Below, in pieces: positions 32,716-43,445 of a stretch of DNA of 64,000 nt. The notes beneath the pieces were generated by a model. That model did not search any database. It was given only the letters and a program-made list of their open reading frames with translations, and was not told the DNA's origin. Location: the NCBI GenBank assembly GCA_034387635.1, contig JAOANU010000014.1:1-64000 (forward strand), given 5' to 3'. Both the position numbers and the translations under genes were made by a program. Position 1 is the first letter of the stretch. The number at the start of each line of letters is the position of its first letter. This DNA comes from Rhodosporidiobolus odoratus (lineage: Eukaryota; Basidiomycota; Microbotryomycetes; Sporidiobolales; Sporidiobolaceae).

Positions 32716-34640
32716 TCAGGCCTCGAAAGTAAGCGACGAGCCAACCTGCGACGATAAAAGCATCAGTACGACGTTCTCATATGCAGGAAAACAGCCATAT
32801 GCATGCTGTGCAGGAGAGCAGAAGACTCACCTTGTGGGCAGCCTCGCCGAGCTTGGAGGAGTCTACTGCCAAGCCGAAGCTGGCCTTGACGCCGGGGCGG
32901 AGGGCTTGAGTGTAACTGCGAAGCAGAATTCGAGTCAGATGAGCTTGTACAGAGATGTATAGTCTGATGTGAGCAACAACGTACCCGAGAACGATGACAC
33001 CGGCGTTGTTGACCTTGGCCTTGACGAACGCAGTGTTGTCGAGGTAGACCTTGGTACCGAGCTGCGAGGCGAAGCGTACGGGCAGTGTTAGCATCTGTAC
33101 ACAGTACGAGCGTGCAAGGCCACGAGGAAAAGAATCATACCTCGAGACCAACGTTCGAAGTGGTGGACTTGGAGTCCCAGATGGCCTTGGCACCGGCCTC
33201 GGTGTCCTTGGAGACCTTGTGGTAGTAGGACGCGGAGAAGACGGAGAGGTTGGCGAGACCGTGGAGGGTGACGGTGTACGAGGGAGCGGCGTAACCGAGA
33301 CCAAGGGCGTAGCGGGAGATGGAGCCGGTGGGGACGGAGTAGGTCGACTCGGCACCGAGGAGGAAGCCGTCACGGCCAATGACCTGCAGAAACCACTTAT
33401 AAGCGACGGCGCTCACAGACAACGGGACTCGACATGAAACGAAAGGGAAGAAGGAAAAAAGAGAGAAGACGGACAGCGTCGGCGGTGAAGGTCGGGCCCT
33501 TGAAGACGTCGAGGAGGGCACGGGTGTGGAGGGAGGGCTGCTTGTAGATGGCAGTGACGTAGGCGGACTTGCCCTGGGTGGCGGGGAGGAGGTGGCCCTG
33601 GATGTCGAACTTAAGGCCTGCACAGCGGGAAACATCAGTGAGCTCCTGTGATATGATCTCGATGTACTGCGCGTGGTAGGCGAATGCGCAGCCCCCTCGC
33701 ACTTCGCAAGCGGACTCTTTTTCTCCGAAACGAAATGGGTCGAAACGAAACGGGTTGATCTGAGAAAACTCGATAGAAACGTACCCTTGGCAACCTGGTT
33801 CTCGAGCTCAACCTGGGTCTTGAGGACGTTGGAGGTAGTCCAGGTCTGGGTAAGGGTCACGCCGTTCTTGGCGTCGACGTATTTGCCCTCGAGGTCACCA
33901 GCGATGCCGCCAGACTTGGCGTCACGATTGCCGGCAACGCGGAAAGCGACGTTGTTGGGGGCGCGAGTCTGCCGATCGTAGCACGTTCAGCGCGGGAGGC
34001 GATAGAAGGCAGAGGACGTAGTGTTCGACGGGGATTTTTGGGTGCATTGCGCGAGGGGAGGGCGGTGGTCAGCGTGAACTCGGTGGCAGGATGGGCTGAG
34101 CGCGCCAAAAGACGCTGAACGCAACTGTCAACAGCAACTGCAGCCTGAAGCGCCAGGTGTGCGTATCCTGCGTAAAGTTGTGCCCCGCATCGCGGCACCC
34201 TCACGGCAAGGACGGAAGATCTTCCGTCATGTGGCACTGGCTCAGCCGGCGACCTGAGTAGTGCGGAAGGTGTCCGGCGGGCTAGCCGTAACCATCTAAT
34301 GCCCCTGTGCACTCACAATGCCACTTGCATCGTGGGAAGGCCGGCGAATAACGCGGGCGGCTGTTTGAGAGAAGATGTGAACTGAACCTCACCTTGACCT
34401 CGAGGGCGTTACCGGAGAGAGGGAAGTCCTTGTTGAGAAGGTCAGAGGCGGACTTGCCACTGTGAACAGTCGCAACAGGTCAGTTCGTTGCTGTTCACCC
34501 GGGAGGTGTCGGTAGACCCTCAAAGTTGTCCTCCGAAGGCAGGCAGGGGACAGAGGGACGTACAGGTCCTTCCAGCTCGGCGGGACCGCAGCGTAAGTAG
34601 GGGCGAAAGCGGAGGTAGCGGAGCCAGTTGCAGCAGCCAT
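32716..34640 (-). CDS. POR1: Mitochondrial outer-membrane porin (VDAC)
   Basis: Exons 34564-34640, 34393-34459, 33785-33968, 33475-33617, 33141-33383, 32985-33061, 32831-32915, 32716-32745 give 301 aa. The family hallmarks are PPSWKDLGKSASDLLNKDFP, LEVKTRAPNNVAFRVAG, GDLEGKYVDAKNGVTLTQTW and the C-terminal beta-strand signature region (GVKASFGLAVD, ending SSLTFEA). VDAC forms a 19-strand beta barrel that passes ATP, ADP and other metabolites. An extra 15 or so Ala/Ser/Thr-rich residues precede the usual PPSWKDL start. The third intron in the CDS order, between 33969 and 34392, is long (424 nt) compared with the others. The last exon encodes only nine residues and the stop. Confidence 0.96.
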
Positions 34641-36016
34641 TGTTGTTAGTTGTAGTGAGGTGTGGGAGCCAACCTCCGTCGCCGCTTGTCCCTTCGTCTC
34701 TGTACCTTGACTCGTCACTTGAATCCATACTGTGTATTGGCCAGGCAACTAGCAGACAATCTCATACTCGGCTGATTGTGCAGCCACTCGCGCGGGTATT
34801 TCCCATTCATGCCTCAACCCTTCTGCCCTCTTCCGCCCGGCTGAGTGCCCAAACAGTGGACCAGTGATGCCACGCTGAGCGTCAACATGCTCGCTCGTGC
34901 CCTGTTGCGGGTCGTCGCGCACCAGACAGTCGAAGACGGAACGCATATTGAGATGTATCGGTACGTTTTATGTCGCTTTTTCCGGCGGTTGTCCTGTCGT
35001 TGCTTACTCTTCACTAAGAACATCTGATACAGGACTGCCTATTACGCTCTCTTGGCCTTGTCGTCCGCCAACCTACCGGGCTCGCTTAGACGCATACCGC
35101 CCTCGCCGCTTTCTTCTCCTTTCCAGCCACATCTACCGCTTCCTGACAATGCCGGGCTCACCTCCTGTCGCCGTACTGCTGTCATTATATACGGCTAGCC
35201 GTGCGCGTACCCCACTTACCTCGAGACGGTGTCGCCGGGGCGAGAAGGTGATATTTCCGCTGTGTCGAGGTGCGCTTTTTCCCAATGATGCATATCACTT
35301 ACGCGCTAACTCTTCCCCGAGCAGCGCACCATGATTGAGCTGCTTTGCTTCCAAACAGATGACTTTCTAGTTGACCCCCTCACTTGCTTGGGTGAGCCAC
35401 GATTGCAACCGACCACACCCACGCTCCGGCCTCAACGCTCTTCTTCAGCCCCTGCGGCTATAATGGCGAACCAATACGCAGCGCGATCAAGGAGGTGGGG
35501 TGTGCTGTGTGCCAGGCTGGCAGGCGGCGATGTTGTTGGGGAAATGCTCAACGAGACGGCCATTCTAGGGGTACGTCCACTTCTCTCCGACTGCTTGGCA
35601 TCCAGCGATACTGACGCACCGCTTTCAACCGTTGTACTGCAGATACTGAACTAGTATGTTGTCGTCAGCTCGCAAGATGCGGGAGAGGAAGGACTCCGGT
35701 ATGCAGAGGACAAGAGCGTGTCGTGAGTAGGCTCCGCTTGCTCGCGATAGGTCATTCGCTGCGATAGATCCCTATGCCGCATACCCTCGCCCAACGGACA
35801 GCAGTTGTAGCGATACCATTGCGATACCACGTACGACAGGTGCACAGCCTCACAGTCAACTCCGCCGCCGGCACTGGGAACCTTTGAAAAACGGTCCGCG
35901 GCGTTTGCTAACCTGACCGCGCCTTGGACTCGCGGCTCTGGCTCTGCACCCTTCCTCCCCTTCCCCTTCTTCTCCCCCTCCCCCTCCCTTCCTTCGACGT
36001 CGCCCTCCCAATTCCG
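34641..36016. other. Intergenic region porin/P1 with a tentative small gene
   Basis: Includes the porin promoter at the left and the P1 promoter at the right. A tentative multi-exon plus-strand gene lies at 34887-35652 (separate entry). The remainder near 35660-36016 shows no recognised feature except a CT-rich tract at 35950-36000 just before P1. Confidence 0.4.
34887..35652 (+). CDS. Tentative small multi-exon gene, unknown
   Basis: Several segments look like exons of one gene. ATG 34887 opens MLARALLRVVAHQTVEDGTH and reaches a GTACGT donor, joining in phase to TAYYALLALSSANLPGSLRR. Downstream, RTMIELLCFQTDDFLVDPLT joins in phase over a GTGAGC-CAG intron to PAAIMANQYAARSRRWGVLC and then, over a GTACGT-CAG intron, to a short ILN end with stop near 35652. 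The link between the two halves around 35130-35330 could not be closed in frame. No family recognised. It could be two genes or a decayed one. Confidence 0.35.
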
Positions 36017-36913
36017 ATGTCGATTGTCCAGCACCTTCCGCGTCCTTATCAACACCTCTCCCGGGGCTCTCAGGCTCACCAGCCCTGGCCGCAGCAGACA
36101 AACGACATCGTGAGAGCTCTCAACACGGCCGAAGACAGTTACGCCGCGCTCGCTGACCAGGAGACAGGTGCGTCTACCGATCTCCTTCGGTGGAACTTGG
36201 CAGGGTCGGCAACATTGACCTCCTTCGACCTTCGCCCTCCTTTCCCCTCATGTGATCCCCACTTTCTGCCTGTTCCTTCATTGTTCACTCCGCCCAGGCT
36301 GGGACATCGGGCCCCATCTTCATCGTCTTGAGGAAGCAGGGAAGAAAGCAGAAGATGCAGAGATGCAGCTCTTCATCATTTACCTCTTCTCCTCCTTCAA
36401 GGTCAGCTCTTTTCGCGTTCTCTGACGGCTCCTCAACTGAATCGTGCTCCTGTCGGTAGGACCGCTCGCATCGGGGTGAGGCCCTTCAGGTCTGGGCGCA
36501 GCAGGTTTCCGCCGCCATCCAGAGCAACAAGCAGGAGCTGGCGTCCGCCACGGGTGAGTGGAGTCGCAGGCAATCAGCTTGCTCCACCAGCATGTACGTG
36601 GTCTTGTCGCGGGACCCCAAGCAAGCCCGCGTCTCGCGGAGGGCGCAGCGCCGTACGTGTTTTCCTCTTCTTCTTTTGTGTTGCGTGGCAAAGAAACGAG
36701 ATCAATACTGATGGACTCTCCTCTACAGTCATGTTGAATCAGCAAGCCGCGGTGGAGCGGCTCACGTACCGGAAGGAACAGCTCGATGACCTTCATAAGG
36801 AATTGGCAGACATAATGAGAGAGGAAGGAGGAACCGGGCACGTACTCCCAAGTCAAACTATCGCGAGAAGCCTCTGCCTTGGATACGATATTCCAGAGGC
36901 GCTTGTGGAGTAG
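36017..36913 (+). CDS. Unknown protein P1, 210 aa (paralogue of P2)
   Basis: Exons 36017-36167, 36298-36401, 36460-36652, 36729-36913. The protein is largely helical and charged, with LHRLEEAGKKAEDAEMQ, a hydrophobic block QLFIIYLFSSF, and a C-terminal YRKEQLDDLHKELADIM followed by LGYDIPEAL. No signal peptide or clear domain is seen. It matches P2 (43446-44500) in length, in this order of elements and in intron phases (1, 0, 1), so the two are paralogues. A GTGAGT inside exon 3 was not used because the resulting intron would be only 24 nt. Function unknown. Confidence 0.6.
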
Positions 36914-37587
36914 CAGAGCAATGAGTGCCGACGAGGGAGGCGTCGTGTCACAGACAGCGTAGGGTTGGCCAGCCAGAGGCGCACTTTCCTGTGCCATGAC
37001 TTGGCCCAAGATCTGCAGACAGAGCCGTGCCAAGCCGGACATGGTCTGCTTCGTCGGCTCTCCATAGCTGTAGCTCACAAGGCGCAATGATCGTAGCCGG
37101 GGGTTCCATTAACAGGCGACGGCACAGTAGAGCTTAGTCGTTGCTGGACCTTCCGCTTCTTCTAGCCTTCTTGACGCTGATGAATCATTGAGCTCTGAGA
37201 AATGCCGTCTAGCGGACCCTCCTTGATGAAACAGGGTGGTCAGAAGAAAAAGGCAGGCACTCACCTTCTGGCAACCGTGACCGTACGCGCACTGCAAAAT
37301 GCTCTGCTTGTCACCCAAGCTATTCGCTCATACGATATGGTGGCCCACCGACATACATTTGCTGCCTGGCGACACCGGAGTAACAACGATATCGTCATAG
37401 AAGCGAGTACGTGCCACCAGAAGTGAGAATAGCTCACAAAGGTGCATGCCTATCAGATTAGGCTGGCACATGTCAATGGCGTCCCATGATAAACAACGCC
37501 TAGCTGCACTCTTGAGTCACACGAGATCGTCTGTGCAAATCACGAGTATCAGAGGAAAAGTTCCCATACAAGCTACCGCCTCCCAGC
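36914..37587. other. Convergent intergenic region (674 bp)
   Basis: Lies between the stop codons of P1 and the zinc-knuckle gene. A minus-strand segment ending near 37263 reads CAYGHGCQK before a GTGAGT donor and could be an exon, but no start or complete model was found. Nothing else recognised. Confidence 0.35.
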
Positions 37588-38529
37588 TCAATCCGCCCTG
37601 GCCTTCCCTTTCCCCTCCACACTCACGCTCCTGCTATCCCTCCTGATCTTCTTCTGCACAGGACTTCTGCTGCCACTCACGCTTCTCGAGCGACCCCTGC
37701 TCAGCGAGCGAGAAACACTCTTCCCTCTCCGTTTCGCAGCCGGCGACCTGGACCGACTACGCGCAGGACTACGCGAGCGAGAGCGCGACGACGACGCGCT
37801 GCGACTGCGACCGCGACTCTGTCGAGCAGGCGACCTTGACCTCGGATCGCTCCGACTGCGGGACCGAGAACGAGACCGCGACCCAGAACCGCTGCGGCTC
37901 CTGCTCGAACCGGAAGAGTACGAGCTGTGGCTACTTCCGCTGCTGCCCGACGACGAGGTGGAGACCGAACGACGACGGCGGGAACGACCGCGGTCTTCCT
38001 CTGCCTTCTCTTTGAGCAGCTTGGCTTTGGCGGCGCGTTTGGCTTCGTTGGCGGCGAGGATGGCGGCGGCGGTTCCTTCCCTGCACATCAATGAGGATAG
38101 CTTGCGTCAGCATTGCTTGGCCAGTAGGAAGCACTGGGGAAGGAGAAGAAACTATCTGAGAAGCAACAACGCACTTGGGCATTTCCTCCGTCCTAGCCAT
38201 GACGCTCTCAGTGAGCGGCGTGCGCAGCTTCGGGTTTTTCAGGATCTGAGTGCGCGTTGGGCGGACATTGTACTCGCGTTGGCCTTTGCACTCGTAAGTG
38301 TAATGGCCGAGTGCATTGCATTTTTGACACCTGGTAAGTAGAGAACGAGACAGGGTATAGGAAGCCAAGTCAGCACCTACTTTAGCGGCTCAATACCAGC
38401 GGGAAACAGCTGAACTCACCTCGTGCTGGCGCTGGCGGGGGCTTGTTTGCCGTACTTTGATCCGCCTGGCCCGCTCGAGCCGGGCGCGCCACGCTTGTGC
38501 GAGTTCAAGCCGAGATAGTTGCCGTACAT
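37588..38529 (-). CDS. ZCCHC10-like zinc-knuckle protein with RS tail
   Basis: Exons 38420-38529, 38175-38330, 37588-38080 give 252 aa. A single CCHC knuckle [14 protein letters not shown] (CX2CX4HX4C) sits near residue 40 and is followed by a basic stretch ending RPTRTQIL, the arrangement of the ZCCHC10 family. From residue about 110 the protein is a long Arg-Ser/Ser-Gly repeat tail (many RSRS units), typical of RNA-processing factors. A nuclear RNA-binding or splicing-associated role is likely but inferred. It is divergent from EAF7 over a 263-bp shared promoter. Confidence 0.85.
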
Positions 38530-38792
38530 GTCGACTTAGCTTGGAGGCGGGAGAAGCGAGATTCGAAGTCGAGTGACGAGGAAGAGGGCCGGGTGTGAGA
38601 GGGCCGGGAAGTGTCGTGATGCAGCAAGACGGTTGGTACCGTAGTCTAGAAGTGTGCTGTACTGAAGCTCAAGGGCTTGCACGAGACCCTGAGTGGCTGG
38701 TAGTGGATCAACCCGATTCTCATCTGTCTCTCCCACTTCTGGTTTCGATCACCTCGCTGTCAACTCTACTTACCGTGGTATACACACTCGCA

Positions 38793-40439
38793 ATGACCAC
38801 AAAATCATGGGCACCACCAGCTCCTGCGCCGCCCCCTTCCTCATCCGCCTCTTCCACTCCCCTCCCCTCCTCGTCAACTCCCTTCCTTTCCACTCCTGCA
38901 GGCGAACTCGCTCTCTTTAGAGCCCTCGTACACCATCGCCTCGTCGGGCCTACAAAGCACTGGGACATGGTCGGCGTTCTCCTCAACCTGCGCAATCACG
39001 CTAGCGCAGGAGAGTGCAAAGGTCTCACGGCGGAAACAGTCTGGACAAAGTTCAAACAACTGTATGACGAGACTACACTCGAGAAAGTATGGGAGGAACA
39101 GGTGTGCTTCAGTCCTGCCAGTTCTCCTTTTTACGCTGACGCTGTTCTCTCCACACAGCAAGAGCAACTTCTCCCGAGTCCTTCAGCTTCGCCTCATCCC
39201 GAAAATATGGCCTCGCCATCTACTTCCCGAGCCGGCACGCCCGCGCTCGCTCTCCCGACTCATGCTACCCGCGGGGCCTCTCGTGCTTCTCCCGCCCTCT
39301 CGGTCGCTTCCTCCGCACTAGCAAAGCAACGCATCATTGCCTCCTTCTTCCCCTCCCGAGATTTCACCTTGACCCTGTCGTCCAACCCTCCTTCAGCCTC
39401 TACCCTCGAGCTTAATGCCACCCCCGTCCCCGAAGGCTCCTCGGTCCCTCCGCCTTCCACCGCAGACGACCTCGACCCCGGACCTTCTCTCGCTGAACTA
39501 GCTTTCGAGCGAGGTCGCCTTCCTTCCTCTGCACCGCGAGAGTCTCCCATCCCCGAAGACGCGCCATTACGTCAAGTCTCGGTGCCTCTGCCACCTTCTT
39601 CTCCCGCGCCTGAAGCTTCACCTGGTGTGAAGAAGCGGGTGAGGGTAAACGCTGGGACGGGCGGTCGGAAGCGAGATACCACAACAGCAGCAACAACCAC
39701 GCAGGAAGGTCGCACGAGGAGAGGGAGTCCGAGGAAGAAAGCTCGGAAAGAAGAAAAGAGCGGAGCAGGGGAAGATGAAGATGAGGAGGAAAGCGAATTG
39801 TCAGAGCTAGACTCGGAGGAAGAGGGTGAAGGCGGTTCAGTCGCTCCTTCGCCAGGAAAAGGTGTCAAGGCGGAAGATGACGACGAGGCGTCCCTTTCTG
39901 GCCTCTCTGGCTCCGGCGCAGGGTCAGGACACGAGGAAGAGTCTCAGGCAGAGGAGGGGCACAGCGACGCCGAGAGCGGAGACGAAGGGAGCACGAGCGC
40001 TGCGGGAAGCGATTACGGTGAGAAGAAACCGAGGAAAAAGAGGCCGGCTGCCAGCACCTCGACGGTTGAGGCAACAGATGACAAGGGTGCGTTGCTGTCC
40101 ATCACTTCCTCACTGTCAATATGATATATGACTGACGACCCGACGCCCGTTTGAACAGCCGCCGCCATTCGCGCTCTTCCCACCTCGAAACGCACCGCGA
40201 AGAAGCCTCGAGCCTCCGCCGCTTCCACCCGTTCCGAGTCTGCAGCTCCTCCCGAACCTGGAGCAGGTAGGACACCGCCGAAGAAGACGAAGGTGGCTGC
40301 TTTGGCTGCGACCTCCACTAGGGGAACCAGGAGTAGCGCGCGGAAACCGGCTGCAGGGGGTAGGAAGGTAGGTTTTACTATCCTTTCGAGTGACTTGTGC
40401 TCATTCCCGGCTGACGGTTCTCTCTTACCCCAGCGCTGA
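38793..40439 (+). CDS. EAF7: Eaf7/CT20-family NuA4 subunit
   Basis: Exons 38793-39101, 39159-40086, 40159-40367 and 40434-40439 give 483 aa. The conserved CT20 module is at residues about 38-100: GELALFRALVHHRLVGPTKH, MVGVLLNL, and TVWTKFKQLYDETTLEKVWE. The rest is a disordered tail with alternating acidic (EDEDEEESELSELDSEEE) and Lys-rich blocks, as in fungal Eaf7. Eaf7 belongs to the TINTIN module of the NuA4 histone acetyltransferase (with Eaf3 and Eaf5). Two introns (39102-39158, 57 nt; 40368-40433, 66 nt) are multiples of three without stops, so their splicing cannot be proved from frame alone; both readings end at the same stop. Confidence 0.87.
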
Positions 40440-40864
40440 GACTCTTAGATGCTTGAAACCCGCCGTATAGGCTTGATCGCGAGCCATAGGTGAGGGAACC
40501 GGACTTGCTCGTCTCATCGTGTCGAGGAGTACCCCGTTGTCGCTGCTTGGGAAACAGGCCGCGGAGAGTGTGCGGACACGATGTCCAACTAGCGTTTGCA
40601 GCTCTGTGCTGTGTCCGACCCGTCTAGACCGCGGACTGTCCGAGGTGGGGCATCTTCGTCAGCGCTTGCTAATCAATTGCTAATCTTCTGACACAACACT
40701 AGTTACTCAAGGCCCCGAGTACGTGAGGATGGATAAGCTGTCTGACCCAACCACAGCTTACGCGGAGCAAGGGCGTTGGGGCTGCTTTCCTCTTTGTCCT
40801 CTCGCTGTTCCCCACCTCGCATTCCTCTTCTTCCCCCTCCACGTTGCTGCGAAACCTAAATATC
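40440..40864. other. Intergenic region EAF7/SDR (425 bp)
   Basis: Tandem plus-strand genes flank this stretch, which therefore holds the EAF7 3' UTR and the dehydrogenase promoter with a CT-rich tract near 40790-40850. No gene seen. Confidence 0.5.
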
Positions 40865-41903
40865 ATGTCCTCTCAGACTGTCTACCTTGGTGAGTTTGCT
40901 GTTCCCCTCTCCAACCTCCTGTCTCTCCTTACCATCGGTTCCCCCACCGTAGTTACGGGCGCCAACCGTGGCCTCGGCTTTGGTCTCGTCTCTTCCCTCG
41001 CTACGCGTGAGAACGTCCTCATCTTCGCCACGGCTCGCGACCCGTCCAAGGCGACCGACCTCAACAAGCTCGCGCAAGAAAAGGGCAACATCGTCGTCCT
41101 CAAACTGAAAGCTGGAAACGAGGGCGATGCGAAGGCTGCTGCTAAAGAAGTTGAGGAGAAAGCTGGTAAAGTGGACGTGATCATTGCCAACGCAGGTATG
41201 CTGTTCGCTTGCTGCACGAGGCAGAACTCGCCTTGAAAGCTAACCTTCTCTTGTCCGCGGTGTGAAATGGCAGGCATTTCTGATGCATATCAGCCCGCCA
41301 GCGAGCAAGGCGTCGCCGAGTTCACCCGTCACTTCGAGGTCAACACTGTCGGTCCGGTCGTCCTCTTCCAAGCTTTCAAATCTCTGCTTTACAAGAGCAA
41401 TGTCCGCAAGTTTATGCTTGTCTCCACCGCGGGAGCGTCTTTCGGATTGGGGATCCCTATGCCACTAGCTGCGTAGTACGCTTCTGTTCCTCCCTCGTCG
41501 AGCCAAGCTATCGCTAATGTACTTTCCTTGCCTTTTTCTTCCCGCTCGCTTGCCTTCTTGGTTCACTCGAGTGCACAGCGGCGCATCAAAAGCGGCCGCG
41601 AACTTCTACATCCTCAAGTTGCACCAGGAAGAAGGGAAAAACGGGCTAGTGATCTTTGCCAACTCTCCTGGCCACGTTCAAACCGACATGGTGCGTTCCG
41701 CTTTTTTATCTACCACTCTTCCTGACGCTAAGCACCGCTCGTTGTTGTAGGGCAATGACGGCGCTAGGTCCTTCGGGCTTGAGCAAGCCCCGGTTACCAT
41801 TGAGGACAGCGTTGCCGGTCAGCTCAGGCTCGTAGACGAGGCGACTGGCGAGACGCATGGTGGGAAGTTCTGGGATTACACTGGAGACGCGATTCCTTGG
41901 TGA
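40865..41903 (+). CDS. Short-chain dehydrogenase/reductase
   Basis: Exons 40865-40889, 40953-41195, 41274-41475, 41579-41690, 41751-41903 give 244 aa, the normal size of a classical SDR. The cofactor motif TGANRGLGFG, the NAG motif after strand 4, the catalytic Ser in LVSTAG and the YGASK catalytic pair (Tyr codon split by an intron) are all present. SPGHVQTDM follows as in the family. It resembles the sniffer/norsolorinic-acid-ketoreductase-like subgroup, probably an NADPH-dependent cytosolic carbonyl reductase; the substrate is unknown. Confidence 0.92.
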
Positions 41904-42017
41904 GCAACTCGTACAAGAAATGAAGGAGAAGTCGTGCAGTACAGTAGTTCAGGTTGTTCAATGATCAGTAATCAGAGCAGCTTCCACAGACGCGACTTCT
42001 GTTTTCGCTAGAGTCGG

Positions 42018-43152
42018 CTAGACCTGCTTTTCCACCGCCACTCGAACCTCAGACCGCCGCTCAAAGGTCCTGATAAGTGTGCAATCCGAGACCCCATCCC
42101 GCTCTTCTGCGTCATCGTACCCGACCTCGATCCCCTTTTCCTCCAACAAGCGCGCCCATTGAACCTTCTCCTCTTCCTCACCTATATTTTCCCACTGCTT
42201 CGAGAGGTGGAGGACCTCAAGTCCTACCAAAGTGGGATCGTTCGTCACGCGACGGATCAGCTCATTGAGGTAGTGCGGCGAGGAATATGACTAATGGGCA
42301 GAATGTGAAGATGGCGAAGAGAGAAAAGAGAGAAGCCCGGTAGAAGACGCCACGGAGACATGTAGTATACGAAGGCTTACCAGCTGGTTTGCTAGAGGAT
42401 GAAGCAGGTAGGAGGACATTCTCTGAGCCAGGGGATGGGAGTGAAGACTGTTGTAAGGCCGCGTAGAGAGCGGAGGGAGTGTAAGAGGAACCCGGCCGTC
42501 ACAGGCGGTCCTGACATGATCGTGTCGCTACGCTTTTCTTCAAGCACTTCGATGAACTTGAGAGCTGGCAGAGGAGACGAGGACGACTCGGGGTTGCGAA
42601 GCTGGGAAAGCAGCAAGGGGAGGTGGGTTGAGGGAAGGGCGAGCCTTTCTATGGGGGTAAAGGTGAAGCGAGGCAGGGATGCGAGATGCACGATGGCATT
42701 GACCGCGATGTGCAGGTTCTGAAGGTCTGCGGGATGCCGAAGAACGGAAGCCCTGTCAAACTGAAAACAGCAGAGATTGGTGGGCAGACCTACTCGGCAG
42801 GCACGAGAGAGCCAAGAGTTCCAGTCGAGGCGCCGTTATGTCGAGTCGCAACTCTCGCACCGCCTGTCCGAGGTGCGGGTGCTCACGGACGACGTTGGCA
42901 AAGATTTGCCAGGATGTCGAGGAAGTATGGACGAGCAGCGGCTGTGCGATGGTCCGGAAGGTAGGAGCTGCTAGACACGCGCAACGAAGGTGCGTAGAGC
43001 GAGCAGTGAGGCCGTCGTCCTCGAGAAAGGCCAGTGGGGAGAAGCAGTTCGGGAGGAAGTCGTGCACTTGGCGTCTGCAAGGACGGTCAGCGACATAGCA
43101 AGCAAAGCGCAACAGGCAAGCGTACCTCAATCGTGGACTCTGCCTCGTTCAT
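42018..43152 (-). CDS. F-box/LRR-like protein, apparent frame break
   Basis: A likely start exon 43126-43152 (MNEAESTIE) joins to sequence reading LPPELL, an F-box opening, but the expected continuation (AFLEDDGL, then CLAAPTFRTIAQPLL) is in another frame. The switch falls at a run of four G on the plus strand (43036-43039). Later exons carry leucine-rich segments (LPRFTFTPIERLALPSTHLP, LKFIEVLEE, LRSLRGLTTVFTPIPW) and a final exon ending near 42018. Basidiomycete F-box proteins of this kind recruit substrates to SCF ubiquitin ligases. Exact exon limits are uncertain, and the gene may be a recent pseudogene or carry an assembly error. Confidence 0.5.
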
Positions 43153-43445
43153 TGCGCTTCAACTTCGGAGCGACCTCGCCAACTGAAAGTGGGGGAACTG
43201 GTAGACCAGGCAGCAGGGCGAATGCGGACGTCGAAGTCGGGTGATACCGGTCTGAAGGACTATAGAGGCTGCTGAGCTGTCTATCAAGCGTTCTCGGAGG
43301 TTGTGTAACGTGCGCAAGCGACCTCGTGCGGTCTCCTACCGCGGGCTATCGCACTCTCTTTGCCTTACTCTTCTCTCTCGTGTGATCGGACGTCTCTCCC
43401 CGCCCACCCTCAACCCGCTTCGATCAATCAGGCGCGACTCGAGAT

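Noticed and set aside
36547..36594. Intron inside exon 3 of P1 starting at GTGAGTGG
   Set aside because: The only in-phase acceptor would make a 24-nt intron; reading through keeps the frame, so the exon was left whole.
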